Source: Pegoplata infirma
Taxonomy: Eukaryota; Arthropoda; Insecta; Diptera; Anthomyiidae
Assembly (NCBI GenBank): GCA_963921195.1
Contig: OY992539.1
Location: forward strand, 131,282,682 to 131,346,681
DNA length: 64,000 nucleotides
Reading direction: 5' to 3'
Every line of letters begins with the position of its first letter. Positions within the stretch are counted from its first letter, which is position 1. Made by a program: the position numbers and the translations under genes. Shown here piece by piece: positions 55,121 through 64,000 of the stretch. Below the pieces are notes generated by a model. That model saw only the letters and a list, made by a program, of their open reading frames with translations. It did not search any database and was not told where the DNA came from.

Positions 55121-56137
55121 TTTTTTATACCCTCCACTCTAGTGATAGAGGGTATATATAAGTTTGTCATTCCGTTTGTAACACCTCGAAATATTGGTCT
55201 AGGACCCCATAAAGTATATATATTCATGATCCTCGATCGATTTTAAGACGATATAGCGATGTCCGTCCGTCCGTCCGTCCGTCTGTCCGTCTGTCTGTCT
55301 GTCTGTTGAAAACACGCTAACTTTTGAAAGACTTTACGTAGGCTCCTGAAGTTTGGCATATATGTTGGGCATTTACCTGGTCAGGTTGGTATTGCAATCC
55401 AGCGAAATCGGTCCAGTGGTTCAAAAGTTATGAGCAACTGACTGAATTTCGGCAAGGGGTTTTCGTGAATTTATGAGATAAAAAGCACTATAACTTTCGA
55501 AAATAAATTCTGAGGATGCTGAAGCTTGGCATATATGTTTTCCATTCCTCCAGCCTAGTTCGTGTTGAATTTCACCCAAATCGGTCCAGTGGTTCAAAAG
55601 TTATTAGCAAAACCGTGAATATCAGATTAGCTTCACCTTAAATTCACGTGGTGAAAACCCGTTAAACCTGTTTTAAAACCATTGGTAAGTCACAAAAATA
55701 TTTTAAAACGTATTTTTGTCACTCAAAATATTTTTATACCAAAACAAAAAAAAATACACTCGAAAAAAATTTTACACTCAAAAAAAATTTTACACTCAAA
55801 AAAAAAAATTAGTAAATTTTTTTTTGAATGTAAAATTCGAAAAAATTTTACACTCAAAAAAAAAATTAGTATTTTTTTTTTGAATGTAAAATTCGAAAAA
55901 ATTTTACACTCAAAAAAAATTTTACACTCAAAAAAAATTTTACACTCAAAAAAAAAAAAAATTGTATTTTTTTTTTTTCAAAAATTACTTAAAAAAAATT
56001 TTTTTACACAAAATAAAATATTTCTAATCATAACTGTTATTTTTTTCACGTTAGAAAATTTACTATCACTTAAAATGGGCATTGTGGAGGGTATTCATAG
56101 ATTCGGCCAAGTCGAATTTAATTTTTCTACTTGTTTT
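55121..56137 (-). repeat. TACCCTCC family, long copy 4
   Basis: Inverted relative of 18823-19800, close throughout, including the microsatellite (GTCC/GTCT run at 55262-55305), the CGGTCCAGTGGTTCAAAAGT sentences and the ACACTCAAAAAAAATTTT units (55757-55945). The 158-residue open frame over those units (55682-56158) is lysine-rich low complexity, not a gene. Confidence 0.88.
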
Positions 56138-56784
56138 TTGCTAATTCTAGTAAGCTAACCTTTAGCAAATTTTTAGTTGAGATTAGCATGTTAGCAAAAA
56201 TATTTTGTAAACTTCATTTACCGCATTACCAATTATAAAAAAAATTTGAACTCATTTTTTTTGCTATAATTTAAAATTGTAAATTTTTTTTTAAGAAAAC
56301 TTAAAATGGCGCTGTCTCGGAAACTAAGCCAGATAGAGCAAAATGATAACCATTTTTGGTTCTCGGGCTCACCATAATATCGCCGGTCCTCTTCACATGT
56401 ATGGACCCTAATGGGTCCTATCTCTGGATTCAAAAAAGTTATCTTTCCCGAAAATTTTAAAATGCTTATATCTCGGTAAATATTGCTGACACAACAAAAA
56501 GTCCAAACGCATTTTTGTAGCTCTCAACAGGTAGAAAAAGACCGCAAAATAACTAAAAGCTCTTTAAGTAATATTTTTGAAGTTATCGAGTTTTTTAATT
56601 CTCAAAACCCCAGTGGTCCCCTAAAATCACGTATCTCAAAAACAAAGCAAGGTAAAGCGAAACGCACACAAATTTTGTATCGAAAACTGTGACGATTTTT
56701 AAGGAACCCAACTAAGTCTAGGCCCATCAGGGTCTGGACCTATTGGGTCCAAACCCAATGGGGTCCTCAAATGTGTATGAACTA
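56138..56784. other. GGGTCC-type repeat and unassigned sequence
   Basis: 56280-56770 contains TATCTCGG lines and repeated ATGGGTCC / TGGGTCC words related to 22880-23290. It is probably an old dispersed repeat. No coding frame of note. Confidence 0.5.
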
Positions 56785-57362
56785 ACAAGGGAAGTATCAC
56801 AACCCTTATGAACTGATTTGCCTGAAACTTAAAATATATATCAAGGAGACAATTCTAAGGTTGGGGTGTCTCGGCTTATCGGCCATATCGGGGATTTAGG
56901 GGTTCAAAACATGGGTCAAAAAATGGCGAAAAAATCGTTTTTTGGATTTTTCCGCCATTTCTTTTTAAGAAACTATATGATGTTTTCATATGAGAAGAAA
57001 GGTTTTTTAATGCCTATCCAATGGTGGCATAACCTTTAAAAATTCGGTTTCTTTAATTATTTTTTTCAGAAAAATTTGTAAATTTTGGGGTGTACTTATG
57101 TGAAGACATAGACCTACGATATCCATATGGATAAGAAATAATCTTTATTAAATTTAATTTTGCCCTAGATGATATTCCTGTTAGTTCGGAAGTTATCAAA
57201 ATTTTCCCGAAGGTCCACATGGTTTCATAAGGGGACAACGAAATTTTTAAACACCGATATGGCCGATAAGCCGAGACACCCCAACCTTAAAATCGTCTCC
57301 TTAATATATATTTTAAGTTTCAGGCAAATCGGTTCATAAGGGTTGAGATACTTCCTTTGTAA
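56785..57362. repeat. Inverted repeat with ACACCCCAACCTTA arms
   Basis: GGAAGTATCACAACCCTTAT near 56790 pairs with an inverted copy near 57340, and TTGGGGTGTCTCGGCTTATC near 56862 with one near 57275. The arms are about 120 bp with a 330-bp spacer. No target duplication was found. Confidence 0.8.
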
Positions 57363-57508
57363 GTTGAAATAAAAAAAAATTCTGTTAACTAATTTTTGGT
57401 AAAACATTGTTGCCAACTTTAACAAAAAAATTGTGGGTTCAAAATCAGCAAATTTTCTTGTAGGTTTACAAGCTTTTTTCGCTAACTTTACAGTTTTTTT
57501 TTTGAGTG

Positions 57509-57541
57509 TACCCTCTATCACCAGAGTGGAGGATATAAAAG
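57509..57541 (+). repeat. TACCCTCC family, terminal hairpin only
   Basis: ACCCTCTATCACCAGAGTGG and then AGGATATAAAA, the 3-prime end of the family, directly after a TTTTTTTTGAGTGT MITE-type end. Confidence 0.75.
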
Positions 57542-58130
57542 TGCCCCAAACTTAAACTTTTTCTATGGGAAAAATGTCTTAAAATCTGATATTTTCTATA
57601 GAAAATTTCTTTGGAGATTTTTTACAAGAAACTGTTTTAGAATCTGACTATATTTCTATAGGAAAAATAACTCACAAAATGTTTTAAAATCTTAGACTTT
57701 TTCGAAAATTATACTTTTTCTTCCAAAATTATACTTTTTCTTTAGGAGAAATATCTCAGAATCTAGGAAAATAAAAAGTTTTAATGTAAAAAGTTTTGTA
57801 GATCTCTATAGAAATGTGTTTTGGTGTCGGAACAACGCTTTAGAATATAAGAAATATCGCACAATTAGCGTGTTTTTCTAAGGAAAAAGTTTTAAGATTG
57901 TGCGAATTTTTCAACAGGAAAAAACTCGGAACCTGAGAATTTTTTTATGCGAATGATGCCTCTAAATTTAAAAAAAAAATTTCTATACGACGGACTTATA
58001 CGACAAATAATAGAATTTTTTGCTGGAATAAATGGATTATTATCTAAAAATTTCTACATAAAAGGGTATCGGAATCTGAATCTTAATGTGTTTCTATAAG
58101 CAACTGTGTTAGAGAACTTTCTGGGTTATA
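57542..58130. repeat. Degenerate TTTTTCTATAGG repeat block
   Basis: The longest continuous stretch of the loose 30-bp repeat after 17600-18822, more decayed here. Confidence 0.65.
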
Positions 58131-58138
58131 TACACATA

Positions 58139-58825
58139 TGAGGCATTCCACACACAAAGTCCAACGGAAAAAAACATGTGTCCCGTAAATTTCTGAATAG
58201 GTTGTTTGGATAGCCCTATATGTAACTAAGAAAATTGCGTTTTTGGTTTTTCAAATTTTCGAAAACTGGGCTTAGGAGGCGTGGTCAAATATTGAAAAAA
58301 TGGTAAAAATTTGTGGCGAGTTGCCTTGATTAAATATTTATCACATTAAAACGGAATGCACCACAATGCGATTTTCTCGAAAAAAAAGATGAACGTGTTT
58401 CTGATTTTTTTTTTGTGGATGGACAAACATCTAAACTTTTAAAAAAATAAAAAAAAAAAAAGTGGCCGGATTTTTGATAAATTGACTTTTTTAAAAAATG
58501 GAAAATTTCAGAACGGGTTTTGAAATTTTCCAAAAAAAAAATTTTTAATCGATAGCCCGTACAAAACTATATAAGAACGTAAATTTTTGACATTGTGGTG
58601 CATTCTGTTTTAATGTGATAAATATTTAATCAAGGCAACTCGCCACAAATTTTACCATTTTTTCAATATTTGACCACGCCTCCTTAGCCCAGTTTTCGAA
58701 AATTTGAAAAACCAAAAACGCAATTTTCTTAGTTACATATAGGGCTATCCAAACAACCTATTCAGAAATTTACGGGACACATGTTTTTCTGTAGCGGGAC
58801 ATTTGGTGTGGAATGCCTCATATAT
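58139..58825. mobile_element. Foldback family GAGGCATTCCACAC, copy 1
   Basis: Arms of about 340 bp start with GAGGCATTCCACAC and meet near 58485. Landmarks are GATAGCCCTATATG, GGCTTAGGAGGCGTGGTCAA and GGAATGCACCACAA. The same arm sequence forms part of the composite foldback (5038-5350 and 8880-9290) and the copies at 60808 and 61926. A second start, TGAGGCATTCCACACC, follows at 58825. Confidence 0.85.
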
Positions 58826-59176
58826 GAGGCATTCCACACCAAATGTCCAGCGAAAAAAACACGTGTACCGTAAAGGTAAATTTTCGATCCCGAAATCCCG
58901 GGAAATAGAGCAGGAATTCCCGGGAATTTTTGTTTCTTTGAAATTACTGATTTTTCGACTTCTATTGATTATTTTGTATGTGATTTTGAAACTTACGCAG
59001 GGACCAGTAGGGCCCAAAAAGTACTCCAAGAGAGACTTTCTAACTAAAAAATGTCATAAAATCAGAGACTTACGAAATGAAAAAAGTCTCACAATATCTA
59101 AATCTTCGATAGGATATAATTATCAAAACCTGTATAAGGAATGACTCTGAAATTAACAGGGTTTTCTTTTTAAAAC
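58826..59176. other. Partial foldback arm and unassigned sequence
   Basis: The first 50 bases repeat the start of the foldback arm. The rest has no recognised family. A short CCCGGGAAATAG...CCCGGGAAT repeat lies at 58895-58925. Confidence 0.5.
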
Positions 59177-59401
59177 CAGGGGGCTAAACACGTAAAACGA
59201 AATCGATAGACGATGCATAAACGACATCAAAATACATTTCGTTTTGAAGGGAAATTTTAAAGACTTTCTTTATTAAATTATTAAAGAGTGTTGTCTAATC
59301 CAGAAATATTAAAAAAAATGGAAATATTTTGATTAGTTTAGGAGCAGCAAGGCTCCAAAAATTGACGATAGTTAACTATCGTTTTACGTGATCACAGTCC
59401 A
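59177..59401. mobile_element. MITE with CACGTAAAACGA ends, copy 1
   Basis: The right end, read inverted, is CTGGACTGTGATCACGTAAA; the left end carries CTAAACACGTAAAACGA. The interior has TTCGTTTTGAAGGGAAATTT and GGAGCAGCAAGGCTCC. It matches 60528-60752 in the same direction at about 85 percent by eye. Confidence 0.8.
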
Positions 59402-59806
59402 GAATTTTTATTTTTTTTTTTAATTTTTTAAATAATTTTTTGAGGTAAATTTTCTAAAAATTCATTTCTCTAAACAGTAACATTCAGTTTCAGAGACATA
59501 ATTGAGAAAATCTTCTGAATCAGTTTTATTGTTTTAGAGGCAAAGCGTTGAGAACCAATTGTAAAAATGAACTGATATGAATTAAAATAAATGATGAATT
59601 TTTATTATTAAAACAGATAAAGCAATGTGAAATAACATATTCCCTTAAAAATACTTTTAAAAGATTTCGACATATTTGGGCATTTTTTTTTTATAAAAAC
59701 TGTGTAACAAAAATTGTTCTTTTTTTCGAGACATATTTTTTTTTTTTTAAGGTACTAATAAGATTTTTATAGTGTAAATATTCATTATAAAAAAATATAA
59801 AAACTG

Positions 59807-60346
59807 GGTGACATGACATAATCCCCGCACACATAATCCCCATTTCCGTTTTAGGGATTATGACCGAAATGAATTTGGTAGTGGGGACTATGACCGAAAA
59901 TTGTCTGGACATAATCCCAATAAAAAACTTACACAATTCCCAGATTTATGGGGATAATGACCACGTAACAAATGGCCATAGTCCCCATTACAGGGATTAT
60001 GTCCACTATACTAATTGGTCATAATCCCAAAAATTTTATTTTTTTTATGTGATAAAAGTTTTTTGTTAGCAGGCCTTCGGCCGGATTTAGGGATTACAAA
60101 CTTCATAAATTAGTTTAGCGGCCTTGCTAAACCCACCCTCTCTGCAGAAAACGAGGATTATGACCAAAATTGCTTTGGACTTACTTTCCATAATGTGAAT
60201 GGGGGTTATGACCGAAAAAAGTTCGGTCGTAATCCCAACGTCATAGTCATAGTCTCCACAACTATTATGGGGATTATGACCGTAATGAATTCGGTCATAG
60301 TCCCCATTTATAGGAGTAATGTCCGTGGGGATTATGTCCTGTCACC
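59807..60346. mobile_element. 540-bp element built of GGGGATTATGACCGAA modules
   Basis: The ends GGTGACATGACATAATCCCC and GGGGATTATGTCCTGTCACC are inverted. AAAAACTG flanks it at 59799-59806 and after 60347 (one extra A), fitting an 8-bp duplication as made by hAT-like elements. Inside, at least ten copies of GGGATTATGACCGAA or its complement TTCGGTCATAATCCC occur in alternating directions, so the whole element can fold into many hairpins. No coding capacity. Confidence 0.8.
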
Positions 60347-60527
60347 AAAAAACTGTACATATAAATAATAGAGTTAATTTTGAAATGATTTAGGGGAGAT
60401 CACACGGATTTAGAGGAGATCAAAACAATGGTGGTATTTGATCTCCCGGGGTGGTTCTATGCATCTGAAAACGCGAATTTTGAGCTGATTTTTCTGCAGA
60501 GCAAAAACGGCTGAAAATATTACAAAT

Positions 60528-60752
60528 CTGGGTCTAATCACGTAAAACGAAAACGATAGACAATGCATAAACGACATCAAAATACATATCGTTTTGAAGG
60601 GAAATTTAAAAGTTTTTCTTTTTTAAATTATTAAAAAGTGTTGTCTAATCGAGAAACATTAAAAAAATTGAAAACATTTTGATTAGTTTAGGAGCAACAA
60701 TGCTCCAAAAATCGACGATAGTCAACTATCGTTTTACGTAATCACAGTCCAG
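60528..60752. mobile_element. MITE with CACGTAAAACGA ends, copy 2
   Basis: It starts CTGGGTCTAATCACGTAAAA and ends with the inverted TTTTACGTAATCACAGTCC and AG. It is the same family and direction as 59177-59401; the two copies flank the GGGGATTATG element, with about 180 bases of other sequence after the latter. Confidence 0.82.
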
Positions 60753-60807
60753 ATTTCACCAGTCAATTCTACACCAAAAACTACAACAACGGACGTTTTT
60801 TGAACTC

Positions 60808-61918
60808 TTATAGGTTGTAAGGATAGCCCTATATGGAACTTAGAAAATTGCTTCTTTGGTTTTTCAATTTTTTGAAAACTGGGCTTAGGAGGCGTGGTCA
60901 AATATGGGAAAAATGGTAAAATTTGTGGCGAGTTGCCTTGATTAAATATTTATCACATTAAAACGGAATGCACCACAATCTCAAAAATTTACATTCTTAT
61001 ATAATTTTGTATGGGCTATCGATTAAAACTTTTTTTTGGAAAATTTTCAGAACCCGTTCTGAAATTTTCCATTTTTTAAAAATGTCAATTTATATTTAGT
61101 AAAAAAAATAATCGAGCCCGAGGTCTTGTCTCGATTATTTTATTTACTAAATATATATAACAAAAGGTCGAAGAAAACTCAACATTCTATTTAATGTCAA
61201 TTTATTAAAAAACATGCCACTTTTTTTCTTTTTTAAATTTTTTTTTTAAAAGTTTAGATGTTTGTCCATCCACACAAAAAAAAACTCAGAAACACGTTAT
61301 TCGTTTTTTTCGAGAAAATTGCATTTGAACATTAAATTTCATAACAATTTTGTAATTTGCTTGTATTTCTTTGTTTTAACGTTGCGAATGACTAATATTT
61401 ATGCAATTAATAAAACTCATTCGCAACGTTAAATCAAGAAAATACAAGCAAATTACAAAATTGTTATGAAATTTAAAGTTCAAATGCGATTTTCTCGAAA
61501 AAAAAACGAAGAACGTGTTTCTGAATTCTAAACATCTAAACATTAAAAAAAAAAATTAAAAAAGAAAAAAAAAGTGGCATGTTTTTTTAATAAATTGACA
61601 TTTTTAAAAAATGGAAAATTTCAGAACGGGTTCTGAAAATTAAAAAAAATAAAAAAATTTAATCGATAGCCCATACAAAACTATATAAGAATGCAAATTT
61701 TTGAGATTGTGGTGCATTCCGTTTTAATGTGATAAATATTTAATCAAGGCAACTCGCTACAAATTTGTCCGTTTTTCCAATATTTGACCACGCCTTCTAA
61801 GCCCAGTTTTTGAAAATTAGAAAAACCAAAAACGGAATTTTCTTAGTTCCATATAGGGCTATCCAAACGACCTATTCAGAAATTTACGGCACACATGTTT
61901 TTCTGTAGCGGGACATTT
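60808..61918. mobile_element. Foldback family GAGGCATTCCACAC, copy 2
   Basis: Arms of about 500 bp meet at an inner palindrome near 61412 (ACGTTGCGAATGA...TCATTCGCAACGT). GGCTTAGGAGGCGTGGTCAA at 60882 has its complement near 61790. The left arm carries the 100-bp insertion at 61093-61192. The same inner palindrome, in variant form, occurs at 5470-5525 and 63190-63265. Confidence 0.85.
61093..61192. mobile_element. 100-bp insertion with 12-bp target duplication and strong hairpin
   Basis: AATGTCAATTTA stands at 61081-61092 and again at 61193-61204. The right arm of the same foldback keeps it once (61591-61602, complement), so the 100 bases between are an insertion. They begin with half of a 26-bp stem (61091-61116, ending AATAATCGAG), a 13-base loop (CCCGAGGTCTTGT) and the other half (61130-61155), with a single mismatch. 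A 37-base tail, ATATAACAAAAGGTCGAAGA and onward, follows. Target duplications of this length are typical of LINE-type retroposition, so a short hairpin RNA is one possible source. I do not recognise the sequence. Confidence 0.75.
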
Positions 61919-61925
61919 CATGTTC

Positions 61926-63520
61926 TGGGAATATCTGAATAGTTTGTATGAATAGCCCTGTATGGAACTAAGAAAACTTCGTTTTTGGTTTTAAATTTTT
62001 CAAAAACTGGGCTTAGGAGACGTGGTCAAATATTGGTAAAATGGTAAAATTTGTGTCGAAGTGCCTTGATTAAATATTTATCAAATTAAAACGGAATGCA
62101 CCACAATCTCAAAAACTTACATAATTGTATAGTTTTGTATGGGCTATCGATTAAACTTTTTTTTGAAAAGTTTCGGAACCATGTTCTGAAATTTTAAATT
62201 TTTTAAAAAAGTCAACTTATCAAAAAACCGGCTACTTTTTATACCCTCCACTCTGGTGATAGAGGGTATATATAAATTTGTCATTCCGTATGTAACACAT
62301 TGAAAATTTATGTAGGACCCCATTAAGTATATATATTTATGATCCTCGATCGATTTTAAGACGATCTAGCGATGTCCGTCCGTCTGTCCGTATGTCTGTT
62401 GAAAACACGCTAACTTTTGAAAGAGGCCCCTGAAGTTTGGCATATATGTTGGACATTTACCTGCTCAGGTTGGTATTGCAATCCAGCAAAATCGGTCTAG
62501 TGGTTCAAAAGTTATGAGCAAAAGACTGAATTTTGGCAAGGGTTTTTCGTGAATTTACGAGATAAAAAAACACGCTAACTTTCTAAAGGCAATTCTGAGG
62601 CTGCTGAAGCTTAGGTTATATATACTTATCGTTCCCTTGGTCTGGTTCGTATTAAATTTCAGCCAAATCGGTCTAGTGGTTCCAAAGTTATTAACAAAAC
62701 CGTGAGTTTCAGATTAGTTTCATCTTAAATTCACGTGTTGAAAACCCGTTGAACATGTTTTAAAAACATTGGTAAATCAGAAATATATTTTATAACGTAT
62801 TTTTGTCACTCAAAAATATTTTTATATTAAAAAAAAATACACTCGAAAAAAATATTACACGCAAAAAAAAATTTTGTAAACTATTTTTTTTTTTTTCAAA
62901 AAATACTTGAAAAATAAGTTTTTTTTACACAAAATTTAATATTTCTTATTAAAAATGCTATTTTTTCACGTTTTAAAATTTTTGATCACTTAAAAAGGGC
63001 ATTGTGGAGGGTATTCATAGATTCGGCCAAGTCGAATTTAACTTTTCTACTTGTTTTTAATCTTTTTTTTAAGCTTAGATGTTTGTCTATCCACACAAAA
63101 AAAAAAAAAAAATCAGACATGTGTTTTTCGTTTTTTTTCGATAAAATCGCATTTGAATTTTAAATTTCATAACAATTTTGTAATTTGCTTATATTTTCTT
63201 GTTTCAACATAGCGGATGAGTATTAAATATTTGCATAAATGTTACTCATACGCTATGTTAAAACTGGAAAATACAAGCAAATTACTAAATTGTTATGAAA
63301 TGTAAAATTTAAATGCGATTTTTTCGAAAAAAAAGAAAAACACATGTCTAAATTTTGTGTGGATAGAAAAGCATCTAAACTTAAAAAAAAGTGGACGAAT
63401 TTTTGATAAATTGACTTTTTTAAAAATGAAAAATTTTAGAACTGCTTTTAAAAATTTAAAAAAAAAATTAATCAACAGCCCATACAAACCTATGTACTAT
63501 ATAAGAATGTAAATTTTTGT
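61926..63520. mobile_element. Foldback family, copy 3, split by a TACCCTCC element
   Basis: The left arm (61926-62235) and the rest (63059-63520, including the inner palindrome near 63200-63260 and part of the right arm) are the same family as 58139 and 60808. The family element at 62236-63058 is inserted at the point corresponding to about 61230 in copy 2. The end of the right arm is lost. Confidence 0.78.
62236..63058 (-). repeat. TACCCTCC family, copy 5
   Basis: Minus-strand copy with both hairpins, the GTCC/GTCT microsatellite (62373-62400) and the ACCAATGTTTTTAAAACATG region. It is shorter than copy 4, with one sentence deleted near 62424. It interrupts a foldback arm, so it is younger than that foldback. 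Confidence 0.87.
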
Positions 63521-64000
63521 GATGGTGAACAGTGAGGAAAAATTGACTTTTTTTGTCCGATTTTGCCTACAGGTCACAATTCTTAACCGATTTTAGTTTT
63601 TCTTTTTTTGAAATTTAGCTAATAAAATTCCTCATCGGTCTGTCATGGTGGATTTCTAAAAATCGTTTTTGTTTTATTTGACTATTTTTTTAAAGTTTAG
63701 AATATATTAATTTTTTTTAGAATTTTTGCTCTAAAAAATGTAAAGGAATAAGTTGTATGGACAAAATTAAAGGTATTTCAACCCCTTATAAATAACCTTA
63801 ATAGCATTTGTTAATTTATTATTATTTTGGTTTTTATAAACATATGAAAACTTAAAAATGTTCACTTTTAAGTACCTATATCATTTTAAATAATGTACCA
63901 ATTTTAATGATTTTTTTTTAGATTAAAAGTTATCATTTTCTTAACCATTATTGGTAAATAAAGTATTTTTGCAAAATTGTTTAACTGTTTTTTTTTTCGA
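63521..64000. other. AT-rich stretch without a recognised feature
   Basis: No open frame, inverted repeat or known family member was seen up to the window end. Confidence 0.5.

Noticed and set aside
55682..56158. 158-residue lysine-rich open frame
   Set aside because: It lies in the ACACTCAAAAAAAATTTT units of a dispersed repeat and is low complexity; the frame is broken in other copies.

Overview
The window looks like part of the genome of a higher (probably calyptrate) fly. It is very AT-rich, holds one intron-split animal gene of the spaetzle family, and is otherwise almost entirely transposable elements: non-LTR retrotransposons, foldback elements with long inverted arms, and many MITE-type elements with TA, TTA, TTAA or 8-bp target duplications. 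No bacterial-type genes, CRISPR array or structural RNA gene was recognised.

Layout. 1-790 holds two decayed Tc1-type transposase pieces facing away from each other. 1827-10230 is an 8.4-kb composite foldback element carrying at least four later insertions, among them two non-LTR fragments with clean target duplications. 10600-12606 is a Jockey-type retrotransposon broken by one stop codon. 13105-14060 is a 21-bp minisatellite, directly followed by a minus-strand remnant of a transposase resembling Transib (the RAG1-related family). 17600-21366 holds short repeats, MITEs and retrotransposon tails.

The one host gene recognised is a spaetzle-family growth factor on the plus strand, most like spz3. 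Its exons are 21901-22173, 34329-34735, 38160-38226 and 38303-38471. Splice phases agree across all four, and the last exons encode an Arg-Ile-Lys-Arg cleavage site followed by a 103-residue cystine-knot domain. The 5-prime exons, with the signal peptide, were not found. The 12.2-kb and 3.4-kb introns are filled with mobile elements.

From 38800 to 47560 there is a duplicated, decayed, coding-like unit of unknown nature. Its first copy is split by a minus-strand non-LTR element, and a foldback element lies between the copies. 48603-54739 is a nested stack: one MITE contains a second MITE, which contains an apparently intact two-ORF retrotransposon of the LOA/I group (49231-54425). 55100-64000 is again repeats and foldbacks. 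It includes a 100-bp insertion (61093-61192) with a 12-bp target duplication and a 26-bp hairpin, which is the most unusual small object seen.

Many elements sit inside others, and the inverted arms act as internal controls: one arm often preserves the empty site of an insertion in the other. That makes insertion borders and target duplications readable from this window alone. All family names rest on recognising motifs by eye; no database search was run.
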